A stretch of DNA of 34,094 nt, taken from a virus. This document shows positions 1-7,359 of the stretch, piece after piece. Position numbers and translations under genes: made by a program. Positions within the stretch are counted from its first letter, which is position 1. Each line of letters opens with the position of its first letter. The notes beneath the pieces were generated by a model. The model searched no databases, was not told the DNA's origin, and saw nothing but the letters and a program-made list of their open reading frames with translations. Where the stretch lies: the IMG/VR virus record IMGVR_UViG_3300028571_000064, positions 1 through 34,094 of that record. One strand, given 5' to 3'.

Positions 1-60
1 ACTTTCCGGTATGTCCGAAAGTAAAATGCTCTGATTGTTTTTTATGCTGATGTAGTTCAT
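1..60 (-). CDS. 5' end of a host gene, cut by window edge
   Basis: Reading leftwards from an ATG at 60-58, an open frame of 20 codons runs off the window (begins MNYISIKNNQ). It lies outside the proposed prophage end and would be the flanking host gene, about 100 bp from the insertion site. The fragment is too short to assign a family. It may also be chance. Confidence 0.35.
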   Translation of the reverse strand, partial: MNYISIKNNQSILLSDIPES

Positions 61-157
61 TTTAAATCAATTCATAGAGATAAAAACATATAGTACATAT
101 AACTAATATGAACCACTTGAAATACAAATAGATACGTAAAGCCCTGAAAAAACATTT

Positions 158-227
158 TGTACATTTACTTTAATTCTACTTTAATATTTAGGCCTCATTT
201 GAGCCTTTCTTTATGCTTTACTTTAAT
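158..227. repeat. Left prophage end: terminal inverted repeat and iterons
   Basis: TGTACATTT at 158-166 is repeated inverted at 33933-33941. Directly inside are three copies of TACTTTAAT at 166-174, 177-185 and 219-227; the first two are exactly 11 bp apart, one helical turn. The right end has three inverted relatives (TTTAAAGGA) also 11 bp apart. By analogy with Mu attL/attR these are likely transposase-binding sites; that role is inferred. Confidence 0.6.
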
Positions 228-328
228 AGTGGTTTATGCGTGGCTTAATAACGCCGTAAAAGCCGACTAAATAAGGGGTTAGCAAGTATAATAACCCAAA
301 CTTATACTCCCAAAATACCCACAATAAA

Positions 329-366
329 TAAGGCCTACCGGATAACCACCGTGTAGGCCTTTTTTG
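329..366 (+). terminator. Intrinsic terminator near left end
   Basis: AGGCCTAC at 331-338 pairs with GTAGGCCT at 353-360, extended by A-T pairs and followed by a run of T. It could insulate the prophage left end from transcription entering from the host, or in the other direction end the repressor transcript less efficiently. Nothing that looks coding is seen between the end and the repressor gene (about 230-605). Confidence 0.6.
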
Positions 367-392
367 TGCTCAAAAAGGAAATAATACACTGA

Positions 393-425
393 GTAGGGTC
401 AAAGTAGGGTCAAGAATAGGGTCAA
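393..425. repeat. Three direct repeats of TAGGGTCAA
   Basis: GTAGGGTCAA at 393-402 and 404-413 and ATAGGGTCAA at 416-425 are spaced 11 and 12 bp apart, so the same face of the helix is presented three times. They lie in the non-coding left-end region between terminator and repressor gene. Likely a protein-binding array (transposase, repressor or host factor); the identity of the binder is unknown. Confidence 0.55.
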
Positions 426-605
426 AAGTATATGATTGATAATGTGATAATGTTTATATATTCCGTAAAATAGGTAATATTATGGTTAATCAACACCCTT
501 TATAACCTGATTTATACATGATTGAAACAATAAAAAATACACGTAATTAGCTAAAATACAGCTTATTATATGTATATGTGCCTGAAAAAACCAAATAAAG
601 TGTAT

Positions 606-1052
606 TTATTTGGGTTCGGCTGCAATAGAATGCACTACATTTTCCGCATTAATAGTATAATCAACAACATTAGAAGATTTGCCCCGCGAAAGCTTCAATT
701 CCTCGTTTTCCCTCTCTAAAATGGCATTTTTAGCAGCCAAAGCCTCCAATCTATCTAAAATAAAACTCATAGAGCTTGCCTCAATTATTTGAATATCCTT
801 TTTTTCTACAGGATTAATTTCATTTTTAAGCATTGGGCCTTTTCCGGTAAAGAACCAATCTGAATTTAAATTGTACACAAGTACAGAATTCTGTATTGCC
901 TTTGTTCCTACTATTGACCTTCCTTTTACTATTTCGGTAATCAATGAGCCACTAATATCTAAATTTTGAGCCATATCCTTGGCTGACTTTACAATATTAT
1001 GTAAAATCAAATAATTATAAAACTCTATAAATCTTATATTTAGCTCGTTCAT
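606..1052 (-). CDS. Phage repressor (HTH, CI/c-like)
   Basis: A 148-residue protein if started at the MNELNIRF methionine (1052); an in-frame methionine five codons upstream is less likely. Residues 10-65 look like an XRE-type helix-turn-helix (AKDMAQNLDISGSLITEIVKG region) followed by a segment ending WFFTGKGPML. This resembles Bacteroidota phage repressors with an XRE domain. A C-terminal coiled-coil (LDRLEALAAKNAILERENEE) probably mediates oligomerisation. It is divergent from the Ner-like gene at 1178 and separated from it by operator-like palindromes, one more of which lies inside this gene (882-895). By position and orientation it should keep the transposition genes silent in the lysogen. 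Family assignment is from motif pattern only. Confidence 0.75.
   Translation of the reverse strand: MNELNIRFIEFYNYLILHNIVKSAKDMAQNLDISGSLITEIVKGRSIVGTKAIQNSVLVYNLNSDWFFTGKGPMLKNEINPVEKKDIQIIEASSMSFILDRLEALAAKNAILERENEELKLSRGKSSNVVDYTINAENVVHSIAAEPK
882..895. promoter_or_regulatory. Operator-like palindrome inside repressor gene
   Basis: TACAGAATTCTGTA is a perfect 14-bp palindrome and matches the two related sites in the repressor/Ner intergenic region (1063-1076 and 1093-1106). A third site within the coding sequence could support looping or autoregulation. Binding is inferred. Confidence 0.45.
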
Positions 1053-1177
1053 AAAAAATAAATACAAAATACTGTATGATATATTTGGAAATTACAGAAT
1101 ACTGTATTAGTTTTGCATCGTATTACAACAGTGTAATAACAGTTCAAAAATACAAAAAGTTTATCAACAATACACAC
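1053..1177. promoter_or_regulatory. Divergent early control region with operators
   Basis: Between the repressor and the Ner-like gene there are TACAAAATACTGTA (1063-1076) and TACAGAATACTGTA (1093-1106), 30 bp apart, sharing AATACTGTAT. A different palindrome follows, TATTAC-N6-GTAATA (1121-1138). The first pair matches the site at 882-895. The arrangement, two operator types between divergent regulators, fits a lysis-lysogeny switch: one type for the repressor, the other possibly for the Ner-like protein. No clean TAnnTTTG promoter box was picked out here. Confidence 0.55.
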
Positions 1178-1378
1178 ATGGAAGTAGAAAAAAAAATTTT
1201 AGTAGCTCTGGGCGAAAAGAAAGTGTTGAAGGAAATGTTTGGAACAACATTTTACACAGTACGCAACGCATTAAATGGACAAGGCAGTAAAATAACTGTG
1301 ATTGGACTTAAAATAAGGTTAGCCGCCATTGAGCGTGGCGGCTTGGAGGTAGAACCAAAAAAAACAGAGGCAGTATGA
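1178..1378 (+). CDS. Ner-like small DNA-binding regulator
   Basis: A 66-residue protein starting at the ATG preceded by ACACAC, a leader also seen before the genes at 6080 and 8473. A longer frame to 1076 would run through the operator region and is rejected. The core (KVLKEMFGTTFYTVRNALNG) looks like a helix-turn-helix. Size, position divergent from the repressor, and location upstream of the transposase are those of Mu Ner or a Cro-type regulator. The stop overlaps the next start by ATGA. Function is inferred from position. Confidence 0.6.
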   Translation: MEVEKKILVALGEKKVLKEMFGTTFYTVRNALNGQGSKITVIGLKIRLAAIERGGLEVEPKKTEAV

Positions 1379-1515
1379 CAGACTTTTTGTATGGACTATT
1401 CGACCGGCTGTTATCAGACCCGCTCAATAAACGAATTTGCAACTGGGGCTTGGCAATTGGCTCCGCTCTATTTTTTGGAAATATTATTATTCAACTATTA
1501 ATTCAAAAATCATGA
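1375..1515 (+). CDS. Small membrane protein (46 aa)
   Basis: ATGA overlap with the Ner-like gene suggests translational coupling. The 46 residues begin MTDFLYGLFDRLL and contain one hydrophobic stretch around residues 26-43 (LAIGSALFFGNIIIQLL) consistent with a single transmembrane helix. No family is recognised. The end overlaps by ATGA a further frame at 1512. Confidence 0.5.
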   Translation: MTDFLYGLFDRLLSDPLNKRICNWGLAIGSALFFGNIIIQLLIQKS

Positions 1516-1808
1516 AAAATCAAATTAGCACGGAAAAGGGTACTTCGGTAGAAGGCTGTGTTTCTGAGTACCAACTTCAAATTGACCAAAAAACCGCATC
1601 GGTAATTTGTAAAACATGTCGTGAACTATCTGCCGAAACTCTTTTGCAGTTACCCGAGTACTCGGTGTTGACCGAAAATAAATCAAGTCAAAAATGCATG
1701 TGCAAGATTTATTTTCGGATAAATCAGGCTCGGGCTCAAAGTGGATGTCGTAAGATGTCGCGAACTCAAGTGAGTGAAATAATGCGAGACCTTTTAGCAT
1801 ATCAGTAA
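1512..1808 (+). CDS. Possible early ORF (98 aa), overlaps opposite-strand gene
   Basis: Begins with an ATGA overlap to the 46-residue gene and encodes 98 residues with several cysteines (CKTC, CMCK) and a charged C-terminus. It lies almost entirely opposite the frame at 1525-1899 on the other strand; at most one of them is likely to be the functional gene. The operon-style overlap favours this frame, while a recognisable promoter favours the other. No family is recognised. Confidence 0.3.
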   Translation: MKNQISTEKGTSVEGCVSEYQLQIDQKTASVICKTCRELSAETLLQLPEYSVLTENKSSQKCMCKIYFRINQARAQSGCRKMSRTQVSEIMRDLLAYQ

Positions 1809-1899
1809 TGGCTGTTCGATAGGTGGTCGTGATATCCGGGAAATGATATGTGACAACTACATTTTCTCTCCACGGTTTTTTCTTAGAATTTTTATCCAT
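1525..1899 (-). CDS. Hypothetical protein, leftward, own promoter
   Basis: A 124-residue frame starting MDKNSKKKPWRENVVV. The start is chosen because an upstream TAnnTTTG box (1929-1936) and a leader nearly identical to that of the other isolated leftward gene (10449-10613) precede it. The middle is acidic (HFEPEPDLSENKS). It could be expressed in the lysogen, since it reads away from the transposase like the repressor. No family recognised; it competes with the rightward frame 1512-1808. Confidence 0.5.
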   Translation of the reverse strand: MDKNSKKKPWRENVVVTYHFPDITTTYRTAITDMLKGLALFHSLEFATSYDIHFEPEPDLSENKSCTCIFDLIYFRSTPSTRVTAKEFRQIVHDMFYKLPMRFFGQFEVGTQKHSLLPKYPFPC

Positions 1900-1915
1900 A
1901 ATGATTGATTTTTTA

Positions 1916-1938
1916 ATGTTTGACGACGCAAAGATAAT
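1916..1938 (-). promoter_or_regulatory. Leftward promoter, TATCTTTG type
   Basis: On the minus strand TATCTTTG (1936-1929) matches the Bacteroidota -7 consensus TAnnTTTG. Plus-strand GTTTGACGACGCAAAGATA here recurs as GTTTGACGACACAAAGATA at 10635-10653, also just upstream of a leftward gene. The shared leader suggests the two genes are co-regulated. Confidence 0.55.
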
Positions 1939-2037
1939 CAATCACCCGCATAAATAATGCTCAATATCAGAGGGCATGGCATTTACACCTGGAGCGAGAA
2001 CAGGGCGGGACCTAAAAGACAACAAATACTTACAACT

Positions 2038-4020
2038 ATGTATAAAGAAATAGATGGTACTTTGACACTTACGGTGAATGACTGGTGTAACGCTGGATTA
2101 TCATTTGACCAGTTCAAAAATGATAGCAAAAGAGGCTATTTATCTATTAATAGACGTGGAACTGCTGGTAATACTCTTATTGATGTGAAATCGATTACAC
2201 GCCAAGATAGATTGAATGTATTGGAGCGGGTATATGGAAAAATAGTGGAGACTAAGAAGGCTAATTCAATTTTCACGGTCGAGATTGATGGGAAGGCTCG
2301 GAATTTTTATACTAGCTACCGGAAACCCGACGGAACGAACATTGAGCCTAACAGGATTGAGGAGTATGTGAATAGGGCTTCAATTTTCAACGCATTGGAA
2401 AAAGGATTGAAGCAACAAATGGCGGCACGTGCGAAAAGTGGCAGCCGTATGAAAATGGGTGAGTTTTGGTTGGATGCTGCTGATTGGTTCCTGGAACAAG
2501 TGGAGAAATATCCGTGTGCGGCGATCGGTAACGCCCGAAGTCTTGAAAGGGCTTTTAAAGAGTATTTAAAAGGCGGTTACGAAACATTGATTCATAAGAA
2601 CGTCGGCAACGATGCGGCACGTAAGGTATCGGTTTCGGCTGAAAAATTATTTCTGGCATTGTGGCGAACAAACGACAAGCCTTTCGTACTTCGGGTACAT
2701 GAGCTGTATTTGAATTTTGTATCGGGCGAAAAGGAACTATTTGACAAAAGCACCGGTGAGATATTTAGGCCAGCAGATTTCATGCACAAAGGTCGCGCAA
2801 TGGAGGTATCAGTGGCAACAGTATGGAGCTACTTGAAAGATGTGGTTAACAACACGGCGGTGTATTCTGATAGAAACGGAAATTTTGATTACCTGGATAA
2901 AATCAGACCTAAGAAACACCGTAAGCCGGGTAGGTTCTCACTAAGTAAAATATCGATGGATGACGTGGCCATGAGCCGCAAATCTAACAGAGGTTGGATT
3001 TATAAATATATGGCGGTGGATGTGGTGAGTGGTTATTGGTTTCGACCTGACTACGTACTTGGTAAACCTACAGTTAGAACTATTCACAACACCTTCCGCA
3101 ATATGTTTTGCGAACTTACTGAACTTGGTTTGCCAATGCCGGGAGAACTTGAAGTTGAATACGCTTTGATGAAACACATTGACTGGTTGGACAAAGCGTT
3201 CCCATTTGTACGGTTCTGTAACTCCCCAACTGAAAAACGTGCTGAACATGCCATTAAGGCTTTGAAGTATGGAGCGGCAAAGGATGCAGGTCACACACGG
3301 GGGCGTTGGTTTAGCAAAAGTGAAGCGTGGAAGGCCATACGGCACAAAGAGGATGGCGATTTTGTAGAAAAAATGTATCAACCACAAACAATTGTCCGCG
3401 ATGACTTGGACGATATTGAAAAGCATAACAACGAGCTTCACCCGCTTCAAAAGACCTATCCGGGACTAACCAGGAAACAAGTATTGATTACACAGGTGAA
3501 CCCAAATTTGCAGCCAATTGAGCATTGGCACCTTTACAAGTTTATTGGCAACGAAACGAATACATCGATTTATCACAATGACTTTTGCCCGGTATCTAAC
3601 GAGGAGTTTGAATTAAAGGATTTCAATAATTTGAAAAGGCTAAAATCTAACGATAGAACCGTAACAGCCTACTGGCTTCCGAACGATGATGGTACGATCA
3701 ACGAGGTGTATTTGTGGCAAGGTGACACTTATATAGGTGAAGCGATAAATAGAGCGCTGACAAGCTACAACGAATGTGCCATTGAGCGGACTGAACAGGA
3801 TGAAGCAAACATGTTATCGCAAAATAAACGCCTTGCCAAATTTGACAAGTTTGTGAAAGATAAAAAAGCGGAAATTCCGAAAATTGGAAGCTATGAGGCC
3901 ACTCCTGAGAAAGTATATGCGGAGGTGGAAATAATGGAAACAGTGCAACCGAAAGGTTATGACGGTGACGAAGATTTACCGGTAGAGGATTGGAGCAAGT
4001 TTGCAAGAGAAAGTTTATAA
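2038..4020 (+). CDS. MuA-like DDE transposase (rve superfamily)
   Basis: About 660 residues, close to Mu A (663). The start at MYKEIDGTLTL is preferred over a longer frame at 1957, which would run into the divergent promoter region. The N-terminal part should bind the prophage ends. The catalytic core starts near residue 300: an acidic pair in SMDDVAM (308-309), then MAVDVVSGYW, GELEVEYALM (E372/E374) and SPTEKRAEH (E399/E403). At the second catalytic position, where Mu A has Asp, glutamates are seen; Bacteroidota relatives that I recall also have EVEH there. The C-terminus contains a beta-barrel-like region (YWLPNDDGTINEVYLWQGD) and a basic, charged tail that would contact the MuB-like ATPase. 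The MuB-like gene follows 20 bp downstream. Family call is firm; active-site assignment is by inspection. Confidence 0.9.
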   Translation: MYKEIDGTLTLTVNDWCNAGLSFDQFKNDSKRGYLSINRRGTAGNTLIDVKSITRQDRLNVLERVYGKIVETKKANSIFTVEIDGKARNFYTSYRKPDGTNIEPNRIEEYVNRASIFNALEKGLKQQMAARAKSGSRMKMGEFWLDAADWFLEQVEKYPCAAIGNARSLERAFKEYLKGGYETLIHKNVGNDAARKVSVSAEKLFLALWRTNDKPFVLRVHELYLNFVSGEKELFDKSTGEIFRPADFMHKGRAMEVSVATVWSYLKDVVNNTAVYSDRNGNFDYLDKIRPKKHRKPGRFSLSKISMDDVAMSRKSNRGWIYKYMAVDVVSGYWFRPDYVLGKPTVRTIHNTFRNMFCELTELGLPMPGELEVEYALMKHIDWLDKAFPFVRFCNSPTEKRAEHAIKALKYGAAKDAGHTRGRWFSKSEAWKAIRHKEDGDFVEKMYQPQTIVRDDLDDIEKHNNELHPLQKTYPGLTRKQVLITQVNPNLQPIEHWHLYKFIGNETNTSIYHNDFCPVSNEEFELKDFNNLKRLKSNDRTVTAYWLPNDDGTINEVYLWQGDTYIGEAINRALTSYNECAIERTEQDEANMLSQNKRLAKFDKFVKDKKAEIPKIGSYEATPEKVYAEVEIMETVQPKGYDGDEDLPVEDWSKFARESL

Positions 4021-4040
4021 CAGTAAAAATACTACGAATT

Positions 4041-4925
4041 ATGATAACAGAGGAATTAAAAAAGCGGATAGTAGCAAGTTTGGCAGAAAGTCGCCAATTG
4101 TTCGACGGATCGGATGTGAAGTTTGCAACGAGTATTGGAATTAATGACTCCATTTACAATAGAATCAAAAAAGGTGATTTAACAAAAGTTCTGAAAGATG
4201 CGGTTTGGATATCGCTGGCACGTCGACAGGGGATTTCAGTAAATAATGCTTCTGAGTGGAAAATTGCAAAAACACCGGTGTTTGAATTTATCACCATGCA
4301 GTTGGAAATCTGTCAAAAAGAGGGTATTAGTTCACTGCTTTGCGATTTATCTGATATTGGAAAAACGGTGGCCGCCGTGCATTACGCAAAAACGCATAAG
4401 AACGCCATTTACTGTGATTGTAGTCAGGTGAAAAGTAAACAAAAAATGGTTCGCCATATTGCTAAAGAGTTCGGAGTTGGGCATACCGGTAAATATGCTG
4501 ATGTGTACGAGGACTTGGTATTTTACTTGAAAACATTACCCAATCCACTGGTTATTTTGGACGAGGCCGGAGACCTTCAGTACGATGCCTTCCTTGAAAT
4601 AAAAGCACTTTGGAACGCTACCGAACATACCTGCGGATATTACATGCTTGGAGCCGACGGACTACAGGAAAAAATGAGACGTGCCATTGACCATAAGAAA
4701 GTGGGATATACAGAGCTTTTTAGCCGATTTGGTAAGAAATACGGGAAAGTGGTTCCAATTGGAAAAGAAGACAGCGAAAAGCTAATGAGTGCTACTGCAG
4801 CTATGATTATTAAAGCAAATTGCACGGATGGTACTGACATTAATAAGCTACTGAGGCAAACAATGGGTGAAGATGGCCGACCAAGCCTCCGCCGAATATA
4901 CACGAAATTGACAACGGCTGAGTAG
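4041..4925 (+). CDS. MuB-like target-capture AAA+ ATPase
   Basis: A 294-residue protein directly after the transposase. Residues about 24-50 form a helix-turn-helix-like N-terminal domain (VKFATSIGINDSIYNRIKKG), as in Mu B. The P-loop is degenerate: CDLSDIGKT (101-109) keeps GKT but lacks the usual first glycine. Walker B is VILDEAGD (171-178). MuB binds target DNA cooperatively, delivers it to the transposase and gives target immunity; gene order and domain plan support the same role here. The start MITEEL is favoured over an upstream in-frame methionine within the transposase gene. Confidence 0.85.
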   Translation: MITEELKKRIVASLAESRQLFDGSDVKFATSIGINDSIYNRIKKGDLTKVLKDAVWISLARRQGISVNNASEWKIAKTPVFEFITMQLEICQKEGISSLLCDLSDIGKTVAAVHYAKTHKNAIYCDCSQVKSKQKMVRHIAKEFGVGHTGKYADVYEDLVFYLKTLPNPLVILDEAGDLQYDAFLEIKALWNATEHTCGYYMLGADGLQEKMRRAIDHKKVGYTELFSRFGKKYGKVVPIGKEDSEKLMSATAAMIIKANCTDGTDINKLLRQTMGEDGRPSLRRIYTKLTTAE

Positions 4926-4926
4926 G

Positions 4927-5565
4927 ATGCGGAGGGCTTATAGTGTAGCAAATGTAACGGATGCAAAGTTTAATACCAAAAAATTAGATGGAGAGTGGGA
5001 TGAGGCAATTGGTTCGCCTGAACTTTCTGGAACTTGGTTTATTTACGGACCTCCAAAGAATGGAAAAACAAGTTTTGCCATGAAGTTGGTAAAATACCTA
5101 ACGAATTTTAAGAGAGCAGCCTATAACCCTGTTGAGGAAGGATTAAGCCGAACTATACAGATGGCAATGGACAGGGTGAATATGGATGAGGTTGGAAATA
5201 AGCTGATATTACTTGATAAAGAAAATGTACAAGAACTTATTGAACGATTGGATAGACATAAATCGCCGGACATTATCGTAAATGACTCAATTCAGTTTAT
5301 GGAGCTAAAATTTAGTGAGTATAAACTATTGAAAGAGCGATATCCCAAGAAACTATTCATATACATATCGCACGTTGAGGGTAGTGTCCCGGACGGAAAT
5401 ACAGCGAAACGGATTTGGCGAGATGCAAATGTAATTTTTAGGATTGAGGGATTTACGGCATTTGTGACAAGTAGATACGGTGGAGAGGGTAATATAATTA
5501 TTAGTGAAGAAAGAGCAAAGGCACATTGGGGACTTAAATACGATAAAATGATTGGATTAGAATGA
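4927..5565 (+). CDS. P-loop ATPase (RecA/AAA-type), early
   Basis: 212 residues beginning one base after the MuB-like stop. Walker A is GPPKNGKT (41-48); a Walker-B-like strand IIVNDSIQF is at 116-124. Such second ATPases occur next to MuA/MuB genes in Bacteroidota Mu-like phages; they look like small RecA-fold NTPases. It may help DNA transactions during replicative transposition. No more specific function can be read. A methionine further in is not attractive because the P-loop domain needs the N-terminal strand. Confidence 0.75.
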   Translation: MRRAYSVANVTDAKFNTKKLDGEWDEAIGSPELSGTWFIYGPPKNGKTSFAMKLVKYLTNFKRAAYNPVEEGLSRTIQMAMDRVNMDEVGNKLILLDKENVQELIERLDRHKSPDIIVNDSIQFMELKFSEYKLLKERYPKKLFIYISHVEGSVPDGNTAKRIWRDANVIFRIEGFTAFVTSRYGGEGNIIISEERAKAHWGLKYDKMIGLE

Positions 5566-5589
5566 ATCAATTAAAACATACACACAATT

Positions 5590-6045
5590 ATGAAAACGAC
5601 AGCAACACCAACCGACAAGCGTAAGAATGCATTGATTAAGAGATATCACGGCTTATTGCGGGACGCAAAGATTAATGACGAACAAAAGTTAGCTCTTTTG
5701 GAAAACTGGAAAGTATCGAGTTCGAAGGAACTGACGGTAAACCAGCTTGAGGATGTTTGCAAATTACTGCAACACCTGATTAACCCTACCGAGGCGGAAC
5801 TGGAGAAATGGCGGGAGTGGACTCGTACCTGTATAAAATCGTATGGCCGATCGCTTGGTGCTAATTATACGAATGAATATGCTGAAGGTATTATTTGTGC
5901 GGCTGCAAAGATTGATAATTTTAAGGATATTTCTAAGAAACGGTTGCAAGGGATTTATAACCAATTCAAGAAAAGCAAATTGGACGCAGTTACGACTAAA
6001 CAACTGATAGTGGATGATATCAGAGCGTTGGCTGGAATGAATTAA
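5590..6045 (+). CDS. Mu gp16-like protein (DUF1018)
   Basis: 151 residues with the opening typical of the Mu gp16 / DUF1018 family: KRKNALIKRYHGLLRDAKIN, then a predicted helical segment ending in the LEDVCKLLQHL region. Family members sit in the early region of Mu-like phages between the transposition genes and the late regulator; the function is not well defined. Continuous with the early operon (24 bp after the ATPase). The C-terminal half is helical and charged. Confidence 0.75.
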   Translation: MKTTATPTDKRKNALIKRYHGLLRDAKINDEQKLALLENWKVSSSKELTVNQLEDVCKLLQHLINPTEAELEKWREWTRTCIKSYGRSLGANYTNEYAEGIICAAAKIDNFKDISKKRLQGIYNQFKKSKLDAVTTKQLIVDDIRALAGMN

Positions 6046-6079
6046 GAATTTACAATTAAATCATATACATTTTACACAC

Positions 6080-6322
6080 ATGGAAAAACAAACAGCTACC
6101 ACAGATTTGGAAGTCTGTCATCCCACAAAGTTGGGTGATTTGCAAGCCCAGGAACGGAAAAAGAAACAAGAGAAGCTAGTGGCTTCTTATGAAAGGAAAA
6201 TTGAGGTACTTACTGATTGGTTGCTTACTAGTGAGTTTCAGACCGAGGAATGGGATGGCAAGTTGCTGGATTTGGAGCATGTAGAGGAACAATTGGCTAA
6301 CCTTAAATTTTTAATGGGATGA
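6080..6322 (+). CDS. Small coiled-coil early protein
   Basis: 80 residues; the start has the same TTTTACACAC leader before ATG as the gene at 8473. Most of the protein is charged helix (QAQERKKKQEKLVASYERKIEVL) with a second short helix, so a coiled coil is likely. ATGA overlap with the following gene shows operon linkage. No family recognised. Confidence 0.6.
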   Translation: MEKQTATTDLEVCHPTKLGDLQAQERKKKQEKLVASYERKIEVLTDWLLTSEFQTEEWDGKLLDLEHVEEQLANLKFLMG

Positions 6323-6624
6323 AACAGATAAAACCAAGTGCCGGAGGGTACATTAAGAAGGACAATTTGATTTATTTGGCTAAGCCGGTAGGTGAAAACG
6401 ATAATTGTGTAGGTTGCGCCTTCCATAATTTTGGGGACTGTTCGGACATTGATTGCCTATATGGGAATGTGATATTTGAGGATGTAACAGATAAGATTAC
6501 AGTGGAACTGGTAGAGGAACAGCGGGGCGGATTTGCTCCATTTATTGGGCTTGTACTGGTAATATTGGTAGCAGTTGGATGGATGGTTTATTGGGAGTTA
6601 ATTGAAAACAATATAATAATTTAA
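6319..6624 (+). CDS. Cys-rich protein with C-terminal membrane helix
   Basis: 101 residues. The first 55 include four cysteines (CVGC, GDCSDIDC) in a spacing that might bind a metal; then a hydrophobic helix at about 75-93 (FIGLVLVILVAVGWMVYW). The start overlaps the previous stop by ATGA. Probably membrane-anchored with its small Cys domain in the cytoplasm. No family is recognised; role in the phage early programme unknown. Confidence 0.6.
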   Translation: MKQIKPSAGGYIKKDNLIYLAKPVGENDNCVGCAFHNFGDCSDIDCLYGNVIFEDVTDKITVELVEEQRGGFAPFIGLVLVILVAVGWMVYWELIENNIII

Positions 6625-6634
6625 TAATAGGAAA

Positions 6635-7288
6635 ATGGCAGACGTAAAAATTTCGGACTTAACGCCGGAGCAAATTAAAGAGTTGCACGCTGAGTTTCGT
6701 GCTAAGGAGAAACAAAACGCTGAAAAGCGAGCTAATGATCGGTTGGCATTGATTGACCTGGAGAATGAGGTAGTATTGGAAATGATGGCGGAGGTGGAGC
6801 TTCTTTCTGAAGCTATCGTGAATTTTAAACAGAAGTGTATTCACAAGCTTGAGCCACTCATGAAAATGAAAACGGAACTGGCAAAGGCTGCTGAGAAACA
6901 AAGGTCGTTTACCTTTAAAAGCAAGGACAATGTTGTGAAGTTTGTAATTGATTACAACGAGACTTTTAAGTACGACGATGGCATTCATGCGGGTGTAGAG
7001 TTTGCAAAACAGTGGCTGATTGAAAAATCGGACGAAAGCGACGACTCTAAAATGATGACGTCGATTATTGAGAACCTCCTCGGAAAATCGAGAGGTGGAA
7101 CTTACTCCGCTGAGAATCTTTGGATATTTGTGAGCTCGGCAGAGGATTACGATGTGCCATTGCTGAAATTGGCGGCTGACGCGGTGAAAAAGTCGCTGTA
7201 CAAGGAAATGACTAGCGTGAGTGTGAAGGTGTTTAAAAAGGACGAATTTGGGTATAAACAGTTGCCATTAAGTGCGACTAAGGCGTAG
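6635..7288 (+). CDS. DUF3164 family protein
   Basis: 217 residues. The opening ISDLTPEQIKELHAEFRAKE, the central block on early coiled-coil helices and the closing VFKKDEFGYKQLPLS match my memory of DUF3164 proteins found in Mu-like and Bacteroides phages. Those are early-region proteins of unknown biochemical role. This gene is in the same operon as the preceding ones (10 bp gap) and ends before a perfect hairpin at 7311-7344. Confidence 0.7.
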   Translation: MADVKISDLTPEQIKELHAEFRAKEKQNAEKRANDRLALIDLENEVVLEMMAEVELLSEAIVNFKQKCIHKLEPLMKMKTELAKAAEKQRSFTFKSKDNVVKFVIDYNETFKYDDGIHAGVEFAKQWLIEKSDESDDSKMMTSIIENLLGKSRGGTYSAENLWIFVSSAEDYDVPLLKLAADAVKKSLYKEMTSVSVKVFKKDEFGYKQLPLSATKA

Positions 7289-7310
7289 AATTTACAATTA
7301 ATAATAATCA

Positions 7311-7344
7311 GCTTTTCCAAAGTGAAAAACAACTTTGGAAAAGC
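7311..7344 (+). terminator. Perfect 12-bp hairpin between DUF3164 and DUF4494 genes
   Basis: GCTTTTCCAAAG (7311-7322) and CTTTGGAAAAGC (7333-7344) pair perfectly around a 10-nt loop. There is no T-run after the stem on either strand, so it is a weak terminator at best. It may be an RNA processing or stability element that sets relative expression of the two genes. Confidence 0.45.
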
Positions 7345-7359
7345 ACAAAAAGAAACAAC

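Noticed and set aside
152-157. 5-bp target-site duplication as in Mu
   Set aside because: The five bases outside the ends are CATTT and ATTTG; only four (ATTT) agree, so a 5-bp duplication is not supported with these boundaries.
1957-2037. Longer transposase N-terminus
   Set aside because: The extra 27 codons run across the divergent promoter/leader region and do not look like part of the protein.
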